The translations under genes were made by a program, and so were the position numbers. This document shows positions 22,503 through 33,142 of a stretch of DNA of 64,000 bases, piece after piece (the stretch's first letter is position 1; the number at the start of each line of letters is the position of its first letter). The notes beneath the pieces are model-generated. The model ran no database searches and was not told the DNA's origin. It saw only the letters and a list, made by a program, of their open reading frames with translations. The stretch lies in assembly GCF_032362555.1 (NCBI RefSeq), contig NC_083526.1, positions 2,872,001 to 2,936,000 of the forward strand, read 5' to 3'. Source of the DNA: Amyelois transitella. Lineage: Eukaryota > Arthropoda > Insecta > Lepidoptera > Pyralidae.

Positions 22503-23689
22503 TTAGTGGTAGGCGTTGTATGCGAGTTCTTGTGCCAATTCTTGGGGTTCAGCGTCCCTCCTGCGACGAGTGGCGGCGTAGGCAGCATCCCAGGGTCCGT
22601 GCGCGGCTATCTGGGGGTGGGAGTTGTCCGCCGCGATCTGGGTAAACTATAACGTTAGGCTTATGGGTAGAAAGTCCAGTAAGTTTGTTAGTTACGACTA
22701 AAATGAAATTTGATTATGTGCCACCTTGTCTTTGTGCTAAAGGATAGAGTGCTGGTGCGTTTTTCAATAGAAAGTGCGATGTAGTGCTGTTTGAACAAGT
22801 AGTGAAAGAAATATCTTGATTTACAGCCGAGTCCGCTGCTAAACATAGGATTTATATCTTGGTATATTGTGGTCATTAGAACATATAATTAAATGTATCA
22901 ACTCACCTTCTTGCAGAGCTGGAAGATGGCCAGAGCGACGGACACGACGAAAGAGAAGAAAGACAGCTGCAGGGCGTTCCAGGCCTTCAGTCCAAGGACA
23001 CCAATAGCCAGAGGAATCAGGGTCATAGCCTTGAGGAGGACGAAGACAAGAATGGGTACAATGATCTTCTTGAGCTTAGCTTTACGGGCTTCACCGACGG
23101 AGCGAGCACCGTCCTTGTTGAACTTGATGTTCAGGCTAAGTTCATCTTGGTCAAGGTTCCTTGGGCTGACAGTGACTTTGGTGTCAGCGAGGGGAAGTTG
23201 GAAGGAGACGTCGTGGGATTGGATGAAGCTCTCAATGGTGTCGATGAAGTCGCCAGAAGAGCGCCCAGTGACGTCATTGCCAGCGCCGTTCTTTGTCACC
23301 TCTACGGCTTCTGAGATCTGCAAGAAGTTAATAAAAGTTGAATGAATATGAATAATTGCTTATTAATGATTGATTAAAAATTTATGATGTTGGTATTGAA
23401 TCTAAAACGGTTGATTTTGTATCATCATACTTTTTGACAAAGTCTATTTACTTAAATAATCTAATTTCATTACCTGGAAAGTGTCCTTCTTGAAAATGGT
23501 GTCCAGTAATGACATGACCTTGTACTTGATACAAGCAGTTGGGTCTGATCCTTCCACGCAGCCGGATCTCATCTCCTCGACCATCCCATCCATAGGGGTT
23601 CCCTTCCAGAAGGCCTGCTTCGCTGGCTGAGCCACTGCACTTCCGAACAAGGCCAAAGCTACCAAACACACAACTTTACTGGTCACCAT
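22503..23689 (-). CDS. Osiris-family protein (DUF1676), gene 2
   Basis: Second Osiris gene, about 253 aa. Exons on -: 23689-23474, 23317-22907 and 22637-22503 (stop TAA 22505-22503), all phase-0 joins. A 9-base in-frame alternative acceptor would start exon 3 at 22646. The start at 23689 (acaaaATG) opens the signal peptide [20 protein letters not shown]; an upstream in-frame ATG at 23716 would spoil it. The Cys pair is [17 protein letters not shown]. Exon 2 ends in the long hydrophobic segment [20 protein letters not shown] onward. Exon 3 carries a basic RRRRD site and an exact AQELAY (AQxLAY motif), ending YNAYH. The basic site could be a furin-type cleavage site (inference). Exon 3 is too short to stand out as an ORF and was found by motif reading. 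Confidence 0.92.
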
Positions 23690-23763
23690 TTTGTCTGAGA
23701 CACTCCTGCTGTTCACTGTGTGAAGGTTGATTGGTTTGTGATGGTTTGGCCAAGGACTCCGCT

Positions 23764-23772
23764 GTTTTTATA
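23764..23772 (-). promoter_or_regulatory. TATA box of Osiris gene 2
   Basis: TATAAAAAC-type sequence on -, about 75 bases before the ATG, implying a 5' UTR of about 45 bases. Confidence 0.7.
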
Positions 23773-24258
23773 CAGCTATTTCAAATTCAGCACGTTGTGT
23801 CCAGTTCCGGTCCACATTGTCTCTCGATGTACGAGCCAGGTGAGGAGTTACGACGTTTCGTCTTTAGTAGGATCTGAGCGTAAGGGAAAGCTATTTGATA
23901 CGAATCCTCTTTGGGACCGCGTGTCAAGAATAGCTTATGTTGTATGGTCATCAGCAGTTCGGGTGACGTTTAGGAACGGACAGTTTTGAGCACCTTTTGT
24001 GTTGTTTGTGACACCGTACCCTGATTTGAAGGAAGCTTGATCCAATTGTTGCGTCCCTGTCTGTTGGATAGATTATGAATGAGGAGCGAGTAGGACAGAG
24101 GTAGAGGTGTTTGATATGTAGGGACAGACGCTCGGCACGCGAGGCTTGCATACGAAATGGAAGTGCTATCAGTGAACTTGCCACTTGGGAGATAAAATCG
24201 CTCATTTTCAATTTGTTTGACTTTCAAATGAGGTAATTATAGAGATCGACACTATTAC
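23773..24258. other. Upstream region of Osiris gene 2
   Basis: About 490 bases of repeat-free DNA with GC content above its surroundings. The ORFs in it have no recognisable features. It is the likely cis-regulatory region of the gene. Confidence 0.4.
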
Positions 24259-24510
24259 GGCCTCTGTGGCTCAGCGGTAGTACGCTTGTCTGTGACACCG
24301 GAGGTCCCGGGTTCGAATCCCGGCCAGGGCGTGATGAGAAAAGAACTTTTTCTGATTGTCCTGGGTCTTGGATGTTTATCTATATAAGTATTTATTATAA
24401 AATATAGTATCGTTGAGTTGGTATCTCGTAACACAAGTTTCGCACTTACTTCGAGGCTAACTCAATCAGTGTAATTTGTCCCGTATATATTTATATTTAT
24501 TTATTAGTTT
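24259..24510 (+). mobile_element. Element B: tRNA-headed SINE, full length
   Basis: Head has Pol III-type boxes: A box tggctcagcggtag and B box gggttcgaatccc. The body reads gtcctgggtcttggatgttt, tatcgttgagttggtatctc and gaggctaactcaatcagtgt. It ends in gtcccgtatatatttatat and a TTTA-rich tail. It cannot be a working tRNA gene: the 3' half does not pair into an acceptor stem and the sequence runs straight into the SINE body. Confidence 0.85.
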
Positions 24511-25195
24511 CATGAAGTTTATAAAATATTTGTAGTTAACCTTGGTTTATTGTGAACCAATAAACTGAATAATCGACGTGTGACAAACGAATATCGCAGA
24601 TTAGCCCTCGTGACTGCAGTAAATCTAGGCATCATCGCTCCAAATTTTCTTAGAAAAAACGCGACCTGTGCAAACACTGCACACATACGTAAGACTACTA
24701 ACACAGAACTGTCCATTTCGAAGTAGGTTTAAACATCAATCTCATAATTTTGTTATTCCAATTCCCAATCAGTCAACATTAATGCGTAGGATTCTATGAG
24801 TGGCATGATAGAGATAGCATGTAGATTTACAGAAGTCGTAGAATGAAAAATTTTAAGAGCAGATGTCCCTGGCAACCTTCTTCTTCCTAAAAGTCAACCA
24901 TGAAACATAATATTAACTTTGGCTATGAATCACAAGATCCCAGTTTCGATTAATTATTTACATATTTTTGGAATATAATACAAATGTTTATAAAAGTATA
25001 TCAAACTGTTGACTCCTACGTTAGATCCATATAAATAGCTCGTTAAACATATGGTAGTCTATTTTGTTGTAAGTTAAGTTTTTCTCGCGTCTTCATCCAC
25101 CATTATTTTATATAGGTAGGTATATTAACTACCTCCTAGCTCTGTAGAATGACTATATCTAAATACTTCTTGTTGCCAATGATCTAAATTAAGGG

Positions 25196-25530
25196 ATAGG
25201 GGTCATGTTCCCCTGCAAAGTTAGCTTAGGTCAAACGGGAGTTACTTGGTGTAAAAACTGGACTTACCAAATCCAGTATAGTTGTCACTGGCAAACACCG
25301 GGGCTTCTCTCCAGAGAGGTTAGGATGTAACCGGGAGTAATGCTACATACATAAATATGGTCACGTCTATGTCCCATGCGGGGTAGACAGAGCCAACAGT
25401 CTTGAAGACTAAATGGCCACGTTCAGCTATTTGGCTTAATGATAGAATTGAGATTCAAACAGTGACAGGTTGCTAGCCCATCGCCTAAAAGAAGAATCCC
25501 AAGTTTATAAGCCTGAGTAATGCTAGAAGG
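25196..25530 (-). mobile_element. Family D repeat interrupted by element A, with TSD
   Basis: Family D copy 25196-25344 (on +: tttctctccagagaggttag-like, then gatgtaaccgggagtaatgc). A 5'-truncated reverse element A occupies 25345-25514. The 10-bp duplication gagtaatgct is at 25335-25344 and 25515-25524, proving insertion of A into D. Confidence 0.85.
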
Positions 25531-25702
25531 AAGGAAACATCCAAAATCCAAGCCAACCAGTAAAAGTCCGTTTTTCATCATACCCTGGCCGTGATTTCAA
25601 CTCAGGACCTAGTATCTCAATAGGAACTACCGCTAAGGCACAGAGGTCGAAGTTACGATTTATTAATAGCTTTGCTTTTTGGTAAGTACCTGTAAGTAAC
25701 GA

Positions 25703-26095
25703 TTAATTCCTCTTTAAGTGGCACAAATTCTTTGAAATAGATAACGGGATGTCTATTAATATTGATCCTGCGTACAGCACGGTTACGCATGCCAATTGCC
25801 GGCAGTTCCGCCAGACCAGGGTGAAAGTGATCGACAGCTCCAATTTATTCATAGCTCTATCTATTCCGCCATCTCTAGGGAGAATGGGGGCACTATCTGG
25901 CTGATATCCTAACTCCATGCTATCCGTATCCATACTCATATTATAAACAGGTCTTAGCGTACTGTCAACAGCGTAACAACCTGCCCAAATCACCTCGATT
26001 ACTAGCGTCATATTGAGTTCTATACAGTAACTTGTTATGCTATGGGAGTTGTTTCGTGTAAAACCCGACTCACCCAATCCAGGATTTATGGTCAA
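25703..26095 (-). other. Unassigned 130-codon open frame
   Basis: An open frame in AT-rich DNA. Its first residues read through a family D repeat. The rest is not repeat-derived as far as I can see and includes a hydrophobic stretch (LACVTVLYAGSILIDIPLSI). It might be an exon or relic of a membrane protein, for example a chemoreceptor, but there is no decisive motif and no splice signals I trust. Confidence 0.2.
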
Positions 26096-26325
26096 TGACG
26101 TACCCTGGACTCCTCTCCAGAGCGGTGAGACAATCTATGATCGTGAGCAAACCAATAAACTTGGAATTCTTCTTGAAGGCAAAAGGCTAGCAACCTGTCA
26201 CTATTGGATCCTAAATTCCACCATTACGCCATACAGCTGAACGTAGCTTTTCAGTCTTTTCAAGACTGTTGGTTCTATCTACACCGCAAGAGATATAGAC
26301 GTGGTTATATGTATGTATATGATCT
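26035..26325. mobile_element. Family D fragment followed by element A
   Basis: 26035-26140 is reverse family D (gggagttgtttcgtgtaaaa, tcctctccagagcggtgaga). 26145-26325 is a forward, head-less element A ending gacgtggttatatgtatgta. Confidence 0.7.
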
Positions 26326-27373
26326 ACTTACAAAATAGATACTGCCTTTCTGTTTATCCTATTTTTCACCCAGTCAACCAACTTCTTAGGACAGTCAATC
26401 GATCTGAGATTCCGCACTTACGTACAGTAAGAAATGATACTTATATTTCAGCCCTGTGTCTGCTTATAGGATATTTTTTCATTGCTGTATGGTTTAAAAT
26501 CTCTTTGCGGTCAATACCACAATTCTTTGTAAAATAATTAACTCATTACATTATGTTAACTTAGTTAAATTAGATAAAGAAGGAAAGATCTAGTATATTT
26601 TTCAATCGAGAAAGAGGCGTTATTTGATATAGATATGTTGTTAGATAAAATAAAAATGGCTGATAATGTGTACTGAAAAAACAATATTTCTCGTGTTGAC
26701 GTAATCAAACTCAATGCAAACTTGTCGTTCAAATGCTTTGAGGAGGCTTAGAGTAACTATCAGTTGTTTAAGTCACTGCAGAACCGTAATACAGAATATA
26801 AAATTAAAGGTTGTCTTTATCATAGTAAAAGCTGAAAAGAACTATATATTTTTTCTTAAATTTATAAACGTGATATGTGTAACAGGTGTACTTAATGCCA
26901 CAGGTCATTCTCTGCTAGTCGAACCTTTGGACCAAACTGAAATGTATGTAACTCGTACATTTTTCACTTCATCTACTTCAATGATATCTGTTACCTATAT
27001 TTTTTCCTCAGTAGTGAAATTAATATGTTAAGTAAAATAAAATGATATAAATATTTTTTTCGTAGGGATATTTATCTATTAGAGTCTATCAACTTAGCAA
27101 ATTATTAACCGTTCAAACTTGCGGGCGCTCTATAAGAGACAAACATACATACTTCTCATCATAATTAATTCATTGCCACACCTAGGAAGCTTTGCCGCAC
27201 CAAAAGTATGGAGCGAAACCCACACTTGCCCAGTTAGTATGCGCGAACGCATACAATAACTTTATATCAGTCATTGAGTTCAGAAATTTCAACCTGAGAG
27301 GACACCGTTGTTAAGTGACAGAAAAATTGTGACCTATTTCTAATACCGCTCTGTAAGACAGTGCTATATAAGG
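26326..27373. other. Intergenic region upstream of the coiled-coil gene
   Basis: AT-rich. Near the gene, 27262-27275 reads tttatatcagtcatt: a TATA-like sequence next to TCAGT, the arthropod initiator consensus, about 105 bases before the ATG. A second TATA-like sequence (27362-27368) is too close to the ATG to direct its transcription. Confidence 0.35.
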
Positions 27374-28195
27374 ATGTCTAAATTGACGGTGACAAATTTT
27401 AGCAAGAAAGCTGGCAGCCCGTTTCAGAAACCGAAAGACACTCAAGGGGATATAATCGTCGTACATGAAGAAATACAGAAAACAGCCAAAGAAATACAGA
27501 AAGAGAAACAAAATGAATTATTGCAGAAAGTTAACAAGAAAGCTGCTGAATATCAAGCTCATAAACCCAGCTCTGGAGTGTTCACTGAAGTGGTGACACA
27601 TGGTGCATTTACTTCTAAAACAACAAATAAAGAAAAACTTAAAGTAGAAACTGCTTCATCACCGACCAAGGCAGGTAATGGTACAAATGGTTCTAAACTA
27701 CTGGGATTCCCATCGTCAGCAAATGATTTAGCTTTAGATGCTAAAACAGACTTAGAATCAGATCCAAACATTTCCAAAGAAATGAAAGAAAAGGTAATCG
27801 AAAAATTATTTACTCTAGTCTCAATGGTACAACATATGTACGAGTCGAAGGTCCGAGTGATGACAGAATTTGAAAAGTTTAAGGATACGCATTTGAAGAG
27901 TGAATTAAGAAGAGAGAAGGAACATTCTGAACAGTTGTATAAATTAAATATGAACTTTCAAAATGAAGTCATTCAGTCGATGCAAAGATTAAGAAGTGAA
28001 TTGGATATATCGAGAAATGTCTTAAAAGATGTTGAGGAAAATAATATTAGTTCAGAAAAGACAGATAGTTCTATAGAATTTAGTGCGTCTGAAGACAATC
28101 AACAGTCTCAAGATAAAATCACTAATGAAGAGGATATAAAACAAAACTCAGAGGAAGACAATTCCGTGGCGGAAACTATTAGCAGTAATGCGTGA
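27374..28195 (+). CDS. Single-exon coiled-coil protein, function unknown
   Basis: 273 aa, not recognised. Hydrophilic, with Lys/Glu-rich N-terminal segments (residues about 28-62, helical and charged) and a Ser/Thr/Gly-rich linker (about 65-115). A predicted coiled coil runs about 128-225 (KEMKEKVIEKLFTLVSMVQHMY... through RLRSELDISRNVLKDVEENN). The tail is acidic and Ser/Asn-rich. No signal peptide, membrane segment or catalytic motif. The start follows a short gap after tatataagg; no in-frame upstream ATG is needed. Absence of introns in a genome with split genes suggests a retrogene or a small lineage-specific gene. Codon use is AT-rich like the local DNA. I infer an intracellular, perhaps cytoskeletal or scaffold, role only from the coiled coil. 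Confidence 0.75.
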   Translation: MSKLTVTNFSKKAGSPFQKPKDTQGDIIVVHEEIQKTAKEIQKEKQNELLQKVNKKAAEYQAHKPSSGVFTEVVTHGAFTSKTTNKEKLKVETASSPTKAGNGTNGSKLLGFPSSANDLALDAKTDLESDPNISKEMKEKVIEKLFTLVSMVQHMYESKVRVMTEFEKFKDTHLKSELRREKEHSEQLYKLNMNFQNEVIQSMQRLRSELDISRNVLKDVEENNISSEKTDSSIEFSASEDNQQSQDKITNEEDIKQNSEEDNSVAETISSNA

Positions 28196-29080
28196 ATTCA
28201 ACAGGTTAAATTTATTATTTATTGTTAATATAGTTTAATTAGATGTCATACTGAGTAAACTAATGTTTAATGTTGAATTTGTTTTATTTTCTTTCTCAAA
28301 GTTTTTAATTTATTTTAGCATATTTACGAAATAAGTCAGTTAGAGAATGCATTTTAACCTATTCATTATAACATCAAAGAATAATTTATACCCCGGGCTC
28401 AAAGGATATGACTGGTCAGTGAGGAATTTTTGAGACATACATATTTGCTTATGAATAAGTAATCCTTTAAACAGATGACACGGTCGGCAAAAACATTTCT
28501 CTGATTTAACAAAAAGCTATTTTTACGGGTAATACAGACAGAGTCGGTAAGTTATTATATTACTAACATTTTCTATGATAATTGGAAATACTCTCTCTAT
28601 ATATAAGCAATCAAGCAAACAAGGTTTCTGATTTTTTTGTCATCTTAGATCCAAATATAGAAGTTATTGTATTCTCAAATAAGGTTGGTGTTGTTAGACA
28701 CGACAAGACCCAAAATTAAAAATAATCGAATCAAAAATTAAATTACAATCAATAATCTTGCCCAAATGTCATTATGTCATATCAGTTTCCAACAGCCTCC
28801 AGTCTGTACAGACAGCAACACGGAATTCAGCTTTGCTGGGAAAAAAAATTAATTTACCTAACACTTATCTTGCTGACTGTATAATTATGTCAAGGTCTTG
28901 AATGACATAATGAATAAACAATATGTAGGAGTTAGTAGGCGATGCATGACGTATACAAGAATTTGATTACGCATTCCGTATACTTATTGGATTAACTTGA
29001 TATTACATAAACAAACAGGTGATTTAATTAAAGAGTGATCACTACAATCTTCATTCTTATATTAAATTTACCGCGTCAAA
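28196..29080. other. Intergenic DNA after the coiled-coil gene
   Basis: AT-rich. I saw no exact AATAAA close to the stop codon; the first is near 28911. No further gene or repeat recognised. Confidence 0.4.
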
Positions 29081-29189
29081 TTTGCACCCAAAATTTATTA
29101 CTGAAACGGAGATTAATACTCAACATACCATTACTCACTCATACCTTATAAATGCCACACCTCTTTATTACAAACTACATTTCTCCATT

Positions 29190-29295
29190 TGTTACTATCT
29201 CGTGCATACTTCTTTCGCTACATCCACATTCATAACCCTGCAGGTTTGTCGGTTCAGGGTAGCCTCGACCTGATCTTTCACCAGGACTTCCCCAT
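29190..29295 (-). mobile_element. LINE 3'-end fragment, diverged
   Basis: Reads gcatacttctttcgctacat, ccacattcataaccctgcag and acctgatctttcaccaggac, matching the antisense of the LINE C-terminal codons at 59750-59850. Confidence 0.65.
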
Positions 29296-29331
29296 TTGTT
29301 AATTGTTTTTATATTTCATTGTTTAAAGATG

Positions 29332-29469
29332 TCTCCAATTATTATTTGTTATAAATATATATTTTAAAATACCAAATCTTCTCATCTTTATGCTCTCAGC
29401 TCTCCAATTATTACTTGTTATAAATATATATTTTAAAATACCAAATCTTCTCATCTTTATGCTCTCAGC
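29332..29469. repeat. Tandem duplication, 69 bp x 2
   Basis: 29332-29400 and 29401-29469 are identical except for one base (attatt versus attact). The unit begins tctccaatta and ends tatgctctcagc. Confidence 0.9.
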
Positions 29470-30418
29470 TCCCTAACAAACATGCAGAATAGTTTCGACC
29501 ATACAAGTACGTTGTCATCGATCAGTAATGCAAGTTTTAATTATATATTCATTCGTCTAACACGTATTGCCAGTGAAACATATTCCTGTTCCACATTCGG
29601 GTAAAGTACCTATTGCATTTGTACAGTGGACCACATATATGTATAAGTACACCACCTTCGCAATCGCATATTGAGTGGTGTAATTTTCTCTGTAGCCATT
29701 GTACTTACATAGCGCATATACTTACTCGTACTTCGTTTTTATCTCAATGGACTCGGAACAAACCTAACCGGCTTGGACCGATGCCATCCTCTCATTTTAT
29801 GTTTAGTCTTTATAAACAAAGGTTTTGTCAGGAATATTTTAAATACGGTGGTAAATACGAGTGTTGATACAGAATATAATTACAAAACTGTAGTAAGAGG
29901 GTGATAAGCAGGTATGTTTAAATTAAGTTGTAAAGCCAGACTTGATAAACTTGGTTATAGAAGTCAAGGTTACATTTGTATATCTATACGTAATTATCTT
30001 AAAGAAACTCTGCTGAAATAATTTCGGGATATGGACAAAAATTTCGATAATGATTAATTACTTATGGTATTAAAATATATAATAGCGAACCCTGGGTTCG
30101 GAAGCTAATAATTAAAGTGCAACAGACCACGCAAAGACAAGAGAGAGACACGAAGACATCCTTAAATACCTACACATATACTATACGTCCTACGTTTAAA
30201 CAAACAGTTAAACCCATAAAAACCCTGGGGACCTACAGGGTTTAGCCACGATGGAATTGGTATTCAAAGATTCCTTAAAAAAGATCCTGATCCATCATTC
30301 CTAAAATACACAAAATGACATGAAATAGCTATTAGAACATTTGTCAAAATAAATGAGTGCCATTTATATCCAGATAACCATTAATAATACCCCATAATTT
30401 TATATTTACAGGAAAACT
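29470..30418. other. 5' flank and 5' UTR intron of the LRR gene
   Basis: AT-rich, no ORF with features. It ends in tttatatttacag (30399-30411), a good 3' splice site 7 bases before the ATG, so the LRR gene probably has a non-coding first exon somewhere upstream. Confidence 0.4.
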
Positions 30419-31675
30419 ATGTCAATATGGATAAAGTTACTGATAACGGTAATATTGGAGACGATTGTTACTGCGAAACTGATTTGTTCGAAAAAAGGAG
30501 TAACAGACATCGTATGTACTGCGGGAAATTCCGATTATGAACTTGAAAGAGGCGTGGTATCCGACCAAAATGGGATAACTGGGATACATCTTAAATCTTG
30601 TAGAATAACACAGATAAAATTGGAAGCTTTCAAAGGTCTCCCTGCTCTTGAATACCTTGATTTATCCCATAATTCTATATCAAATCTAGATTTGGGAGTA
30701 TTGGATGACACGCAAAATTTAAAGTCCTTGAATTTATCCTTTAATTCAATAAAATCATTGCCTTTAGGACTTTTTGATCAAGAACCTAATTTGGAAGTTT
30801 TAGATTTAAGAGGAAATAGTATTAAAAATTTAACAAAAGGTTTATTTGCCCCATTGAAGAAGTTAAGACACTTGGATGTGTCAAATAACTTTCTCGTTGG
30901 CAGAGAATTAAGTCCCGATATATTTGAAAACAACAAACTAATAAAGTTTATGGATATATCAAGAAATGACTTGTCAGATACTCCGGAGAATTTGTTTCAA
31001 GCATTCACACAGATAGATTTTTTAAATGTTGATAGATGTTTCTTGGATAAAGTGCCAGCTTTTACCACAAAAACTAACATGAAGACAATGAAGCATTTGA
31101 TGTTATCTACAAATCATATCACCCAATTGGATGACCCCAAAATTTTCTTAAATTTAGAAAGCATCGAGATAATCAATTTAGCAAAGAACTTAATAGAAAG
31201 CATATCTGAAAATATTTTCAAATCACTAAAAAAGATCAAAATGATAATTTTGAGAGACAACAATCTAAGATCTATTCCAGATACCTTATTCAAAGGTCTA
31301 CCAAAGCTGGTAAATCTGCATTTGCAAAACAATATGTTAGAATCTCTTCCTGTTAATGCATTTAGAAATTCTCGAATTAAAAACTTGAATGTAGGGGGAA
31401 ATAAGATAACTTTTTTGATAGACAATTTCTGTTTAGAGTTAAAGAATTCTGGAACGAATTTGAAGAAATTTATGTTTACGAATAACCCGTGGCAATGTCC
31501 TTGTTTGCTGGATGTTTTAGTTGAAATGAGGAGAATGGGGATAGAGTATAATCCTGACAAATATGATGGTCAACAAAAAGTATGTGTACAGCAGGATCAG
31601 TATTGTCATCGACATTTGGAATCAAATAGTGTATATATAGATTTGTATCAGGAATTGGTAGAATTAAATCCTTAG
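30419..31675 (+). CDS. Secreted leucine-rich-repeat protein
   Basis: 418 aa. Signal peptide at residues 1-19 (MSIWIKLLITVILETIVTAK), then a short Cys-containing N-cap (CSKKGVTDIVC). About 11 leucine-rich repeats of 22-25 residues follow from about 50 to 345, for example LPALEYLDLSHNSISNLDLG and LKSLNLSFNSIKSLPLGLF. A C-terminal LRR cap has four Cys (NPWQCPCLLDVL ... VCVQQDQYC). No transmembrane segment or GPI-type tail follows, so it is probably extracellular and soluble. The LxxLxLxxNxI pattern is that of insect extracellular LRR proteins used in ligand binding, adhesion or immunity; the partner is unknown. The coding part is one exon. A 3' splice site just before the ATG and AATAAA at 31789-31794 frame the transcript. 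Confidence 0.9.
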   Translation: MSIWIKLLITVILETIVTAKLICSKKGVTDIVCTAGNSDYELERGVVSDQNGITGIHLKSCRITQIKLEAFKGLPALEYLDLSHNSISNLDLGVLDDTQNLKSLNLSFNSIKSLPLGLFDQEPNLEVLDLRGNSIKNLTKGLFAPLKKLRHLDVSNNFLVGRELSPDIFENNKLIKFMDISRNDLSDTPENLFQAFTQIDFLNVDRCFLDKVPAFTTKTNMKTMKHLMLSTNHITQLDDPKIFLNLESIEIINLAKNLIESISENIFKSLKKIKMIILRDNNLRSIPDTLFKGLPKLVNLHLQNNMLESLPVNAFRNSRIKNLNVGGNKITFLIDNFCLELKNSGTNLKKFMFTNNPWQCPCLLDVLVEMRRMGIEYNPDKYDGQQKVCVQQDQYCHRHLESNSVYIDLYQELVELNP

Positions 31676-31788
31676 ATTAACAAAATCTTTTTTTTTCCAT
31701 AATCCATAATAATATTAAGATTTGGTCATTTGAGTATGCCATCGTTGTAATTAAGTATTTTATTCAGAATACATGAAGTATTAAAGTA

Positions 31789-31794
31789 AATAAA
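31789..31794 (+). terminator. Candidate poly(A) signal of the LRR gene
   Basis: Exact AATAAA 114 bases after the stop codon. Confidence 0.5.
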
Positions 31795-31962
31795 TTATCC
31801 ATGATACTGAGGTATTTGCAAAAAACTAAATTATGTAATGGTAAATGTAGGAAAGTACTTCGAGAACCGTATCCTGGTATGATAAGTAATTAGAATAATT
31901 TTTCTGCACTGGAGGGAAAGTTAGTCTGTTAAAAATTCAATACCTGTAATATTAATATTGAC

Positions 31963-32220
31963 AGCCACTGTGTCGCAACAGTAGTAGGTAGGTACGCTTG
32001 TTGTAACACAGAAGGTCCCGGGGTTCGGTTCCCGGTTAGGGCACGATAAGAAACGAACTTTTTCAGATTAGCCTGGGTCTTGGATTTTTTTATATATAAT
32101 TATAGGTATATTATAAAATATATTATCAATGAGTTAGTATCTCATTACACAAGTCTAGACCTTACGAGGCTAATTCAATCTGAGTAATTTGTCCCGTATA
32201 TATTAATTATTATTATTTAT
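31963..32220 (+). mobile_element. Element B SINE, old copy
   Basis: Same layout as 24259-24510 with many changes: ggtcccggggttcggttccc in place of the B box, then attagcctgggtcttggatt and aatttgtcccgtatatatta. A short diverged element A tail follows at about 32290-32352 (gggataaggagatatatgta). Confidence 0.75.
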
Positions 32221-32352
32221 TCATTTTCTCAATTTAATCATTAGTGAATTTCCATCTTTTCAATATAATGCCTTCCAGTCTAGTTAGACTAGCCCCTTGT
32301 GACTTCTTGCTTCATCTATGCTGTGAGGGATAAGGAGATATATGTATGTATG

Positions 32353-33140
32353 TGAATTGAATATTCAGTAAAATAATTTAAATAAATGTTCCATTTAGGA
32401 AACGATGTTTTATTTCACTAGAACGAAGGCGCACGTCATTATATACTCAATAGCGCCATCTAGTAGCCTCTACGTAGACTACGCAGTATTGCTAGCAGAA
32501 ACTTTATGTATAAATCATTATAATGTGATAAAGTATTGTAATTTAAACGTGTTGCGCTAGATGGTAGTCTTACAAATTATTTTAAATGTAATCTTGTTTA
32601 TCGCGAACACTGTCTTATTTAATTTTAGCATGTTAATTCAAAACATTATTTTGATACATTTTATAATTTTTTGTAGACATACAGACACACCTATTTCGAA
32701 TGGGCACTGAAGACGTAAGTACTTACTTTCTTCATACATATCTGAAGTCAACCATGATGATTTATTTTCAAAATTTTGACAGAAACTTAGGTGATAAAAT
32801 GAAACACGCTATTTTACTTCTAAATTCGATCTTCATTACAAGTAATAGTTTATGGCCATTAAATAATTACCTATAAATTTTCTTTTTTTTAAATTAGGAG
32901 CTATTGGCAATTTAAATTATCCAGTAAGAATGCTCTACGGTAACCAATACGGGTCAGAGGCAACGTAAAAAAATAAACACGTGCAAGAAATTTATAAAAC
33001 CAACATCTGCGAAATCGGAGTTTTTTACTAAAATTTCTTTGGCTACGATAAAAAAGTTTAGCCCTTGTTTTTTACAGAAAACATATTGGATGTGTTCACG
33101 TATGTGTTCTGTGATGATGCTGTGCACAGGGTGTTTTTAC
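32353..33140. other. Intergenic DNA with an imperfect inverted repeat
   Basis: Near 32450 tagcgccatctagtagcc and near 32553 gttgcgctagatggtagtc are imperfect inverted copies about 100 bases apart, possibly a small MITE. Otherwise no gene or known repeat. Confidence 0.35.
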
Positions 33141-33142
33141 AT

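Noticed and set aside
22893-23345. 150-codon ORF on +
   Set aside because: Antisense shadow of Osiris gene 2 exon 2, which has the splice signals and family motifs.
24262-24332. tRNA-like sequence with A and B boxes (also at 54380-54450 and 55690-55765)
   Set aside because: The boxes are the promoter head of a SINE: the same 250-bp body follows in several copies and no acceptor stem closes.
27362-27368. TATA-like sequence as promoter of the coiled-coil gene
   Set aside because: It lies about 6 bases before the ATG, so transcription from it would start after the start codon.
31114-31560. 148-codon ORF on -
   Set aside because: Antisense of the LRR coding region; Leu-rich repeats explain the lack of stops.
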